A DNA stretch of 14,973 bases from Bacteroidota bacterium. Its GTDB lineage: Bacteria > Bacteroidota > Ignavibacteria > Ignavibacteriales > Melioribacteraceae. A program made the position numbers and the translations under genes. The first letter of the stretch is position 1; the number at the start of each line of letters is the position of its first letter. The stretch lies in NCBI GenBank assembly GCA_023447335.1, contig JAEXOD010000216.1, positions 1 to 14,973 on the forward strand, read 5' to 3'. This document shows, piece after piece, positions 8,122 through 14,973 of the stretch. Under the pieces are notes generated by a model. It had not been told where the DNA came from, did no database searches, and worked only from the letters and a program-made list of their open reading frames with translations.

Positions 8122-10551
8122 CTATTTTTTCTTTTTAGATTCGTGTTCTATAATTTCAAATCCTTCAAAAATAATCGGGAAAGCTTCCCAAGCCGTGCTA
8201 ATAGGAATAATCTTCATTCCTTCTTTTATTTCTTTCTTAATTTCCACTAAATCAATTTCATTTTCTTTAGGAATAAGAACGGTCATAATATTATTACGCC
8301 TAGCTGCAAGTAGCTTTTCGCTTAAACCGCCTATAGCCAAAATATTACCACGCAAAGTAATTTCACCTGTCATTGCAATATTGTTATGAGCGCATTTACC
8401 CGAAACGGCAGAGTATATTGCCATAGCCATTGTTATTCCGGCTGATGGTCCGTCCTTTGGAATAGCCCCTTCGGGTAAGTGAATGTGCACTTCTTTACCT
8501 TTATAAAAGTTTTCGGGCAACCCAAGTTTATCACTATTTGAACGTAAAAAGCTTAATGCGGCTTGGGCGCTTTCTTTCATCACATCTCCAAGTTTACCGG
8601 TCAAAATCAATTTTTCGCTTCCGTTCATAATTGTGGCATCAACCTGGAGTATATCACCGCCGGTGCTCGTCCAAGCCAAACCTATTACGCTACCAATTTT
8701 ATCCTCGGTTGCTGCTTTTTGTTTTCTAAATCTCGGAACTCCTAAATATTTTTCAAGTTTTTCGACATCTATTACAAATTTGACATTCTCTTTTTTCTTT
8801 GATTTCTCTTGTTTCAATATTTTAACGATATCGCGTGCAGCCTTTCTAAATAATGCCGCAATTTCTCGTTCTAGGTTTCTTACGCCGGCTTCTCTTGTAT
8901 ATTCGGTTATTAACTTTTCTAATACTTCATCAGACATTTCAATGTTACTTTCAGTTAAACCGTGCATTTTTAATTGGCGCGGGATAATATGCCTGCTCGC
9001 AATCATTTTCTTTTCGAAATCCAAATACCCGCTCAATTCAATAATTTCCATTCTATCTTGCAACGGTAAAGGAATATTATATCTAACATTTGCGGTTGTT
9101 ATAAACATCACATTAGATAAGTCATAATCTACATCTAAATAGTGATCATTAAAAGTATGATTCTGCTCGGGATCTAATACTTCCAACATTGCACTAGAAG
9201 GATCCCCTCTAAAATCCATACTCATTTTATCTATCTCATCCAGTAAAATAACGGGATTTATTGTCTTAGCCTTTTTCATTGATTGAATAATTTTACCCGG
9301 CATACTTCCGATATACGTACGCCTATGACCTCGTATTTCCGCCTCGTCTCTTACACCACCTAAACTGATACGAACAAAACTTCTTCCTATGGCACGCGCA
9401 ATAGACTTTCCTAAAGATGTTTTACCGACTCCCGGAGGTCCGACAAAACATAAAATTTGACCTTTCATACTTTTAACCAAATTTAGAACAGCAATATGTT
9501 CTAAAATTCTATCTTTCGGCTTTTCTAATCCGTAATGGTCTTCATCTAGAATTGATTTTGCATTGTCAATATCTAAATTATCTTTACTCCTACTTGACCA
9601 TGGAACGTCAACTAACCAATCTAAATAATTACGAATAACAGTACTTTCAGGACTGCTTGGAGGAGTTTTTCTCAGTTTATTAAATTCCTCTTCAGCTTTA
9701 TCTTTAACATCTTTCGGCAGTTTGCTTTTATCTATTTTTTCTTTCAGCTTTATCAAATCCTGAGGAATGTCTTCTTCTTCACCCAATTCTTCTTGTAAAA
9801 TTCTAATCTGTTCTTGAATAATAAACTTACGCTGAGCTTTGCCAATATTTTCTTGAACCTTATTCTCAATTTCTTTTTCAACTTTTAAAATATCAATTTC
9901 TGAATTTAATATTTTTATTATTTCATAAAGTTGTTCCGACAAAGTAAATTTCTGCAAAATCGATTGTTTTACTTCCAAAGATTGGTTAATGTTAGCTGCT
10001 GCATAAAACAGTTTTCTATCCGGTTCGTCAAAATTATCATAAGCGCTCACTGCTTCTTGAGGAATATTTCTATTAATTTTAACATATTCCTTAAATAAAG
10101 TTGTCATCTGCCTTATCAAAGCATTTTGCTCTTTAAGGTCTTCCTTAACCGGAATAACAACTTCAATATTGGCTTCAAAAAAATTCTTGTTTTTTGTATA
10201 GCTTAAAATTCTACCTTGTATTATACCATCAACTAATATTTTTAATAGTCCATTCGGCAATTTTAAAATTTGGATTATTTTTGCAATAGTTCCCTCTGTA
10301 AATATATCCTCTTTTGTAGGTTCTTCAATTGACGCTTTTTTTTGTGCTGCTAAAAATATATATTTTGAATTATCCAAAGCATAATTTGCTGCTTTTATTG
10401 ATGTTTCGCGACCTACAAGTACCGGGAAAATCATATAAGGATAAATTACATTGTCTCGTAACGGAAGTACCGGTAATACACTAGGTATTGCTTCTATACT
10501 TTCGCTTTCTTGATTTTTTGATTTTTTCTCAGTGGCTGTTTTTTTTGCCAT
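8122..10551 (-). CDS. lon: ATP-dependent protease La (Lon, LonA type)
   Basis: 809-residue soluble ATP-dependent serine protease that degrades misfolded and regulatory proteins as a hexamer. The N-terminal substrate-recognition domain spans about 25-215 (VLPVLPLRDNVIYPYMIFP), followed by a coiled-coil segment of about 220-300 (QRKFIIQEQIRILQEELGEE). The AAA+ module has Walker A GPPGVGKT (371-378), GGVRDEAEIRGHRRTYIGS and Walker B ILLDEID (435-441). The C-terminal protease domain has KDGPSAGITMA with Ser703, and GGLSEKLLAARR with Lys746; the 43-residue Ser-Lys spacing equals that of E. coli Lon (679/722). The length is normal and the ends look intact, with a Lys-rich tail. The start ATG is the first in frame. 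The only SD-like sequence, GGAG (complement of 10563-10566), is 11 bases upstream, longer than ideal. It is the first gene of lon-msrC-dnaX. No CIRCE-type operator and no clear promoter were found. Confidence 0.97.
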   Translation of the reverse strand: MAKKTATEKKSKNQESESIEAIPSVLPVLPLRDNVIYPYMIFPVLVGRETSIKAANYALDNSKYIFLAAQKKASIEEPTKEDIFTEGTIAKIIQILKLPNGLLKILVDGIIQGRILSYTKNKNFFEANIEVVIPVKEDLKEQNALIRQMTTLFKEYVKINRNIPQEAVSAYDNFDEPDRKLFYAAANINQSLEVKQSILQKFTLSEQLYEIIKILNSEIDILKVEKEIENKVQENIGKAQRKFIIQEQIRILQEELGEEEDIPQDLIKLKEKIDKSKLPKDVKDKAEEEFNKLRKTPPSSPESTVIRNYLDWLVDVPWSSRSKDNLDIDNAKSILDEDHYGLEKPKDRILEHIAVLNLVKSMKGQILCFVGPPGVGKTSLGKSIARAIGRSFVRISLGGVRDEAEIRGHRRTYIGSMPGKIIQSMKKAKTINPVILLDEIDKMSMDFRGDPSSAMLEVLDPEQNHTFNDHYLDVDYDLSNVMFITTANVRYNIPLPLQDRMEIIELSGYLDFEKKMIASRHIIPRQLKMHGLTESNIEMSDEVLEKLITEYTREAGVRNLEREIAALFRKAARDIVKILKQEKSKKKENVKFVIDVEKLEKYLGVPRFRKQKAATEDKIGSVIGLAWTSTGGDILQVDATIMNGSEKLILTGKLGDVMKESAQAALSFLRSNSDKLGLPENFYKGKEVHIHLPEGAIPKDGPSAGITMAMAIYSAVSGKCAHNNIAMTGEITLRGNILAIGGLSEKLLAARRNNIMTVLIPKENEIDLVEIKKEIKEGMKIIPISTAWEAFPIIFEGFEIIEHESKKKK

Positions 10552-10924
10552 ATAAGACCAAACTCCATAATTAACAATAATTTAAAATTTAAATATAATA
10601 ATTTTTTCATTTTAAATAAGTATCAACTTATTTACCTAAAAGTACATATTAAGCAATTAAGTCATTTTACTTTAATTAATACTTTTTTTTTGACCTAAAA
10701 AAAATTCTTCCACAAATAAATAAAAACAATTTATTTATACTTTTGATCACAATTTAAAGTCGGGACAAAGTTGTATAAGCAGTATCGTGTTTGCTCAATT
10801 TTTCAGAATAAATTTAGATAAAGAACGAAATATAAGTCTAATTTTATTTAAGTGATTATATCAAAATAAGTTAATGTAACAATTATGATAGAATACTAAA
10901 TAATACGAATTTGCTTTAGTATAT
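10552..10924. other. AT-rich lon upstream region
   Basis: About 370 bases between the lon start and the small-RNA terminator. It must contain the lon promoter and 5' leader unless lon is read through from the upstream terminator. I searched for TTG-N19-21-TAnnTTTG on the minus strand and found no full match, and no open frame or hairpin worth naming. Confidence 0.5.
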
Positions 10925-10958
10925 AAAAAACAAGCCCGACCTTGTTAGATCGGGCTTG
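10925..10958 (-). terminator. Intrinsic terminator of the candidate small RNA
   Basis: On the minus strand there is a perfect 9-bp stem CAAGCCCGA/TCGGGCTTG (complement of 10950-10958 and 10931-10939) with a 10-base loop, followed directly by six T's (complement of 10925-10930). There is no T-run on the plus side, which fixes the orientation. Confidence 0.9.
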
Positions 10959-11008
10959 CTCTGGTTTAGCGCCTTAGAGGCGCCTGGGCAAAGGAGGGTT
11001 TGAGGGCA
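10925..11008 (-). ncRNA. Candidate small RNA of about 84 nt with anti-SD-like sequence
   Basis: A compact minus-strand transcription unit, not coding. A promoter at 11012-11042 would start transcription near 11007-11009, and an intrinsic terminator ends it at about 10925. From 5' to 3' the RNA has: a C-rich stretch with no obvious internal pairing (about 11008-10985) containing CCUCCUUU (complement of 10990-10997); a small hairpin GCGCC-UCUAA-GGCGC (10969-10983); a linker AAACCAGAG; and the terminator hairpin. CCUCCUUU is the sequence of the anti-SD tail in typical bacterial 16S rRNA, so the RNA could pair with SD regions. The GC content is much higher than in the flanks. It lacks the conserved 4.5S SRP loop (GGAAGCAGCC), tRNA features and 6S size. 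It could instead be an attenuated lon leader, since lon lies 370 bases downstream. Existence is well supported; function is inference. Confidence 0.65.
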
Positions 11009-11011
11009 CTT

Positions 11012-11042
11012 CAAAATTACGAAATTTATTATTTTTTGTCAA
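11012..11042 (-). promoter_or_regulatory. Bacteroidota-type promoter of the candidate small RNA
   Basis: On the minus strand TTGACA begins at 11042 and TAATTTTG occupies 11019-11012, with exactly 20 bases between TTG and TAATTTTG. This matches TTG-N19-21-TAnnTTTG and has the same elements and spacing as the rRNA promoter at 1185-1215. An A-tract lies immediately upstream (complement of about 11045-11053). The arrangement implies a strong, growth-type promoter; this is inferred from the match. Confidence 0.7.
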
Positions 11043-11264
11043 GTCTTTTTTTTATCTAGGAACATTTTTTTATCACTATCAGAAAGTTTTTGATTTTTGC
11101 ATAAAATTAAATTATTTAATTACAATATTGTATAAAAATATTAAAAAATATAGGATATTGTTAATTTTTTTCTTAGAAATATTAATATTATTTAGTAATT
11201 TAAACCTGATAGTTTGCTATATATTAACTAATTATTTGTTTAATTATTTTGGAGGTTAGTCAGA
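11043..11264 (+). promoter_or_regulatory. AT-rich 5' region and strong SD of the secreted-protein gene
   Basis: Extremely AT-rich stretch expected to hold the promoter of the following gene, which is divergent from the small RNA. A TAGTTTG sequence at 11210-11216 is one base short of TAnnTTTG and has no TTG at the correct distance, so no promoter is called. The ribosome binding site is clear: GGAGG at 11251-11255, nine bases before the ATG at 11265. It is one of the strongest SDs in the window and suggests high expression. Confidence 0.5.
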
Positions 11265-14200
11265 ATGAAAAAAGTCTTACTTTTGGTGATGTTTTTTATG
11301 ATGGCTTTAAGTACATATGCACAGGTTACCACAATATGGGAAAAATCTGCTGCAACAGGAACAAAGCCTGCATGGTTTGATACGGGACATTTAACCCGTG
11401 GTTTAGCTTACGGTAATGTTGGTGGTCAGGATTACGTATTTGTTGTTAGCCGTAACGGCGGCAGCTTTATTTATATGTTGAACGCTGCAACAGGTGATTC
11501 TCTCGGTAAACTTACAAATGGTTCGCTTGTTACAGGCGGTACTTATGCCGTAAGTGATGTTGAGGTTTCTGAAGACGGAATTATTTATGTTTGTAACTTA
11601 GCTGTAGGCGGTACTTTTAAAGTTTATAAATTTGCTGCGGTTACCGATACTGCAACTGTTGCTTTAACTTTTGATGCTACAGGCAAAAGATTAGGCGATA
11701 AATTAACTGTTACAGGTAAAGCATCTGATAATACTTTAACTATTTGGGCTGCATCAGGGTCTACAGCAGAATACGTAAAGTTCACCACTACAGATAACGG
11801 AGCTACATTTACTCCTACAGTTGTTCCGTTAGCTGCCGGTTTATTTGGCGGAAGTTCTTCAATTGCGCCCTATAACAACGGATTTTATTTAAATGCTACA
11901 GGTATCAACCCTAAAAAATTAGATTTAAATAGCACTGTTGTTGGTACTATTCCTGGAACTGTTGTTTCAACAGGAAGTAATGCAATAAAATATATAACTA
12001 AATTTGGTGGCGACGAATATTTTGCAACTTTTGCTTTTGGTGCAGGTAATGAAAATGTTCGTATAGTAAAAGTTAATTTTGCAATTGCTGATTCAGCAAA
12101 ATTATATGCAACTACTTCTACTTTAGGTTCTAATGGTAATGCTAACGGTGCAGGTGATGTTGCCATTAAAAAGAATAGTGACGGTTCTTATACTGTTTTT
12201 GCATTAAGCTGCAATAACGGTTTAGGTGCTTATAAAGTTGAATTTAAATTAGCAGGCGATTATTATATTCCTTATGCTAATTTACAACATGGTTTCACAA
12301 CTTTAAAAGAAGCTGTTACTGCATTAAATACATTCGGTACTTCTAAAAAAGTTAACTTTTATATCACTTCTAACTTAAACGAAGACGGTATTGTTATTAA
12401 CCGCACTGATTTAACCGATAGTACAGGTTTAACCATTAAACCTGCTTCAGGAGTGCAACCGGTAATTACTATTGCAAACTTCCCAACTACGGGTAACGAA
12501 AAAAATCAAGGTTTTACAGTTAAAAGTACTTCTTATGTAACCGTTGACGGTTCTAACACTGTAGAAGGCACTACAAGAGATATGACTTTTGTAGGTAATC
12601 AAGCTACCGGTTCTTATGTAATCGGCGTTATCGAAAAATCGAACAACGTTACTTTTAAAAACTTAAACGCTACTTTTACCGCTTTAGCTGCTGCCGGCAC
12701 AATATTAGCAACTGACGGTTATACAGTAGGGGGACAAGATGTTTCTCCTCAAAACTTATTAGTTGATAACTGTAAAATAGGCGAACCTACTATGACTACA
12801 AATAACGGTGTAGCTATTTGGGGTAACGCTGCAACCATGCCAAGTTCCGGTACGGTTCAAAATTGTGAAATTTATGCTTCAAGACGCGGTATTACTACTT
12901 TTTATATAAAAAATAACAAGTATGTTAATAATGATATTTATATTGTTACTCCTCGTTTGGCTCAAGCATTCTATTGTGGTATTTATTTAACCGGTAGTGC
13001 CCTCAACGATACTACGGTTATTGCCAACAATAAAATTAAAAAAGTTGACGTAAACGTAACCGGTACTACAACTACTTTTGCAGCCGGTATAGCAGTTTAC
13101 GGAAACGAAGGTGTTGCTAACATTTATAACAACTTTATTACTCCTAATACGGTTAATACAAATGCTGCTCCTACAGCTACATTTGCTGTTTATGGTATAG
13201 TATTTAATAGTGCAACTTGGATTGGTAAAGCAAATATTTATCATAACTCAATAGTTGTTAATAACTCATTATCTACCGGACGCCATGCTGTTATCGGTAC
13301 TCCGACAACAAGTTCTGCTACATTTAATTTATATAACAATATTTTTGTTAATAATAAAGTTGCTGCCAACTCATACGGTATCTATTGGACAAATACTCCG
13401 TCAGCTACTTCAGTATTAAATAGCAACAATAACGATATCTACGTTGCAGATCCTACATGTTTTGTTGGTCGTTACGGAACAACAGATTGTGCTACTTTAG
13501 CAAACTGGATTACAACAAGCGGTAAAGATTCAAGTTCAATTTCTAAAATGGTTAATTTTGTTGACGGTACAGATTTACACGTAACCGGAACTTCTATTGG
13601 CGATATCGATTTAGCTGCTCCTCAAGTAGCATGGATTGGTGCCGATATTGACGGCGATCCAAGATTAAACGCTTTTGTTTATATGGGTGCTGACGAAGGT
13701 TCTGTTGCAGTTCCTGTTGAATTAACTTCTTTTGTTGCTACAACTACAGAAAGCGGTATTAAATTAGAATGGCAAACAGCTACCGAAACTAACAACAGAG
13801 GTTTTGAAGTTCAAAGAAGCACAGATAACGTTAGCTTCTCTACTTTAGAATTTGTTGCAGGTAACGGTACAAGTGCAGAAAAACACACTTATTCTTTTGT
13901 TGATAATTCAGTTGTAAACGGTAAGGTTTATTACAGATTAAAACAAATTGATTTTGACGGTACATATTCATTCTCAAACACAATTGAAGCTGATTTTTCA
14001 ATGCCTTTGGCTTTCGAACTTTCACAAAACTATCCTAACCCATTTAACCCAACAACAGTTATTAAATTTGCAATTCCTTCAGCAAGTAAAGTAACTGTAA
14101 AGGTATTTGATATTTTAGGTCGTGAAGTTGCAGTATTAGCTAATCAAGATTTTGCAGCCGGAAGACATAACTTAGAATTTAATGCATCAGGTTTAACTTC

Positions 14201-14285
14201 GGGTGCTTATTTCTATACAATTAACACCGAAGGTGTTGACGGTAGCAAAAACCAAGCTGTTAAGAAAATGATGCTTATTAAATAA
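11265..14285 (+). CDS. Large secreted protein with T9SS type A C-terminal sorting domain
   Basis: 1006-residue secreted or surface protein. The signal peptide MKKVLLLVMFFMMALSTYA has likely cleavage before Gln20. Residues about 22-345 are beta-rich with repeated short blocks (GLAYGNVGGQDYVFVVSRNGG, VSDVEVSEDGIIYVCNLA), resembling a propeller-like, possibly DUF4623, domain; this assignment is tentative. Residues about 345-800 carry Asn-rich periodic strands (NNKIKKVDVNV, VANIYNNFITPN, ANIYHNSIVVNN, FNLYNNIFVNNK) typical of a right-handed parallel beta-helix. Residues about 816-905 form a fibronectin-like linker (VELTSFVATTTESGIKLEW, YYRLKQIDFDG). The last 90 residues are the T9SS sorting domain: ELSQNYPNPFNPTT, VKVFDILGREVAVL, GLTSGAYFYTI, KKMMLIK. 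No catalytic residues could be assigned; adhesion or glycan binding is possible. It is flanked by a strong SD and its own terminator, so it is probably monocistronic. Confidence 0.9.
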   Translation: MKKVLLLVMFFMMALSTYAQVTTIWEKSAATGTKPAWFDTGHLTRGLAYGNVGGQDYVFVVSRNGGSFIYMLNAATGDSLGKLTNGSLVTGGTYAVSDVEVSEDGIIYVCNLAVGGTFKVYKFAAVTDTATVALTFDATGKRLGDKLTVTGKASDNTLTIWAASGSTAEYVKFTTTDNGATFTPTVVPLAAGLFGGSSSIAPYNNGFYLNATGINPKKLDLNSTVVGTIPGTVVSTGSNAIKYITKFGGDEYFATFAFGAGNENVRIVKVNFAIADSAKLYATTSTLGSNGNANGAGDVAIKKNSDGSYTVFALSCNNGLGAYKVEFKLAGDYYIPYANLQHGFTTLKEAVTALNTFGTSKKVNFYITSNLNEDGIVINRTDLTDSTGLTIKPASGVQPVITIANFPTTGNEKNQGFTVKSTSYVTVDGSNTVEGTTRDMTFVGNQATGSYVIGVIEKSNNVTFKNLNATFTALAAAGTILATDGYTVGGQDVSPQNLLVDNCKIGEPTMTTNNGVAIWGNAATMPSSGTVQNCEIYASRRGITTFYIKNNKYVNNDIYIVTPRLAQAFYCGIYLTGSALNDTTVIANNKIKKVDVNVTGTTTTFAAGIAVYGNEGVANIYNNFITPNTVNTNAAPTATFAVYGIVFNSATWIGKANIYHNSIVVNNSLSTGRHAVIGTPTTSSATFNLYNNIFVNNKVAANSYGIYWTNTPSATSVLNSNNNDIYVADPTCFVGRYGTTDCATLANWITTSGKDSSSISKMVNFVDGTDLHVTGTSIGDIDLAAPQVAWIGADIDGDPRLNAFVYMGADEGSVAVPVELTSFVATTTESGIKLEWQTATETNNRGFEVQRSTDNVSFSTLEFVAGNGTSAEKHTYSFVDNSVVNGKVYYRLKQIDFDGTYSFSNTIEADFSMPLAFELSQNYPNPFNPTTVIKFAIPSASKVTVKVFDILGREVAVLANQDFAAGRHNLEFNASGLTSGAYFYTINTEGVDGSKNQAVKKMMLIK

Positions 14286-14366
14286 TTTTGAATTCTTAAT
14301 TTTGGATTCTCAATGTCCTCATCCCTTAATTGGGATGGGGATTTTTTTTAATTTTGAATTTTCAAT
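14283..14366. repeat. Short direct repeat flanking the terminator
   Basis: TAATTTTGAATTCTTAAT at 14283-14300 recurs as TAATTTTGAATTTTCAAT at 14349-14366, with two mismatches in 18 bases, one copy on each side of the terminator hairpin. A further TTTTGGATTCTCAATG variant follows the first copy. It is AT-rich, so some similarity could be chance. Confidence 0.5.
14317..14349 (+). terminator. Intrinsic terminator after the T9SS-substrate gene
   Basis: The stem CCTCATCCC (14317-14325) pairs with GGGATGGGG (14332-14340) with one G-U pair, a six-base TTAATT loop, and a following run of eight T's (14342-14349). It lies about 30 bases after the stop codon. Confidence 0.88.
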
Positions 14367-14446
14367 TTATAATGTTCTCCGAGTTTTCTCCCTTTCCTCC
14401 AATATAAAGGCTCGACCTTTAGTCCATTCTAGTTACAATTTAAGGG

Positions 14447-14973
14447 TAATGTTAAATGTTTAATGTTAAAGTTTAAGTAAAACTACCCCTAAGTTTTAGT
14501 AACACTTTATCACTGTTTCACTATATTAGAACCAGGATTAACAGGATTTTAAACGGATTTTCAAGATTTATTTACCATAATATTACACGATTTATCTCTG
14601 GAACTAATAACCATTCCCCGTTCTGGGGTTAGGCACTTTATCACCGTTCCACCGTCCCAATATCGGAAGGAGATTCCTGTTAATCCTTCTTTTATCCTGA
14701 AAATCCTGGTTCAAAGGATAATGTTAAATGTTTAGGGTTAAAGTTTAAGTAAAATTAGCTCTGAATTTTTTGTAGTATGTTTCACCGTGTCATTATTCCA
14801 CTGTTTCAACACAAATTTACATTCTACAAAACTGAGGTTTTATCCTGTAAATCCTTCTTTTATCCTGAAAATCCTGGTTCAGAAGAATAATGTTAAATGT
14901 TTAAGGTTAAATGTTAAGTAAAACCACCCCTAAGTTTTAGTACCACTTTAACACTGTTGCACTATATTAGAAC
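14447..14973. repeat. Three copies of a TAATGTTAAATGTTTA block, last cut by the window end
   Basis: Copies begin at 14447, 14719 and 14888. The first (14447-14532) and third (14888-14973) align over 86 bases without gaps at an offset of 441, both passing through CCCCTAAGTTTTAGTA and CACTATATTAGAAC. The middle copy matches well only over its first 40 bases (TAATGTTAAATGTTTAGGG, then TTTAAGTAAAA) and then diverges. Related CACTGTTTCAC-like and CACCGTTCCACC-like words occur between the copies. There is no convincing open frame in the whole stretch from 14350 to the end. This looks like a complex intergenic repeat array continuing beyond the window. Confidence 0.8.
14529..14880. repeat. TCCTG-AATCCTGG motif copies, right-hand cluster
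   Basis: Three sites: an inverted copy GAACCAGGATTAACAGGAT at 14529-14547, and two double-motif direct copies at 14674-14712 and 14841-14880, each ending TATCCTGAAAATCCTGG and then TTC. The core is the same as in 1529-2106, so one repeat family occupies both ends of the window. The inverted copy and the next direct copy flank about 125 bases, and the direct copies alternate with the TAATGTTAAATGTTTA blocks. Confidence 0.8.

Noticed and set aside
8633..9127. 164-codon plus-strand frame antisense to lon
   Set aside because: It is a shadow of the intact, motif-complete lon gene, with composition typical of the reverse strand of an AT-rich coding region.
10925..11008. 4.5S SRP RNA, ZTP riboswitch or tRNA
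   Set aside because: The SRP loop GGAAGCAGCC is absent. CGCCTGGGCA on the plus strand recalls the ZTP riboswitch end, but the rest of its consensus is missing and the promoter and terminator point the other way. There is no T-loop or CCA end.
14447..14973. Possible CRISPR array
   Set aside because: Repeat spacing is irregular (272 and 169), the copies degenerate along their length, and the spacers themselves contain a second repeat family.

Overview
The window is AT-rich outside the rRNA gene and most likely comes from the Bacteroidota/FCB group, probably class Ignavibacteria. The evidence is a type IX secretion (T9SS) sorting domain with the NYPNPFNPTT motif, a TonB-dependent receptor with a carboxypeptidase-regulatory-like N-terminus paired with a DUF4249-like lipoprotein, and promoters that fit the Bacteroidota-type TTG-N20-TAnnTTTG pattern. 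Most genes nevertheless have recognisable Shine-Dalgarno (SD) sequences. The taxonomic call is an inference.

Layout. 1-976 is the 5' two thirds of a 16S rRNA gene on the minus strand, cut by the window edge. Its leader (977-1180) carries a boxA-like element and a perfect hairpin, and a candidate rRNA promoter lies at 1185-1215 with A/T tracts upstream. 1529-2106 is a repeat region: a tandem duplication of about 222 bp, each copy opening with the motif ATCCTGTTAATCCTGG, followed by more degenerate copies of that motif. 2295-5530 is a two-gene plus-strand operon (TonB-dependent receptor and outer-membrane lipoprotein, 4-bp overlap) ending in a strong, probably bidirectional terminator. The minus strand then carries an unrecognised 109-residue protein (5592-5921) and a tight housekeeping cluster, lon -> free methionine-R-sulfoxide reductase -> dnaX (10551 down to 6244). 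Between lon and the next gene is a compact, apparently independent small-RNA gene on the minus strand (about 10925-11008), with its own promoter and intrinsic terminator. 11265-14285 encodes a 1006-residue secreted protein with a T9SS sorting domain, a strong SD and its own terminator. The last 600 bp are again repeats, made of the same TCCTG..AATCCTGG motif plus a TAATGTTAAATGTTTA block.

The receptor/lipoprotein pair probably imports an unidentified ligand across the outer membrane. Lon, the sulfoxide reductase and DnaX cover protein quality control, oxidative repair and replication; they appear co-transcribed, and the lon stop overlaps the next ribosome binding site. The 1006-residue protein is probably displayed on or released from the cell surface.

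The most interesting item is the small RNA. Its presumed unstructured 5' half contains CCUCCUUU, the same string as the anti-SD tail of typical bacterial 16S rRNA, and its promoter has the same architecture as the rRNA promoter in this window. I do not recognise it as a known RNA family. The second item is the dispersed repeat family at both ends of the window.
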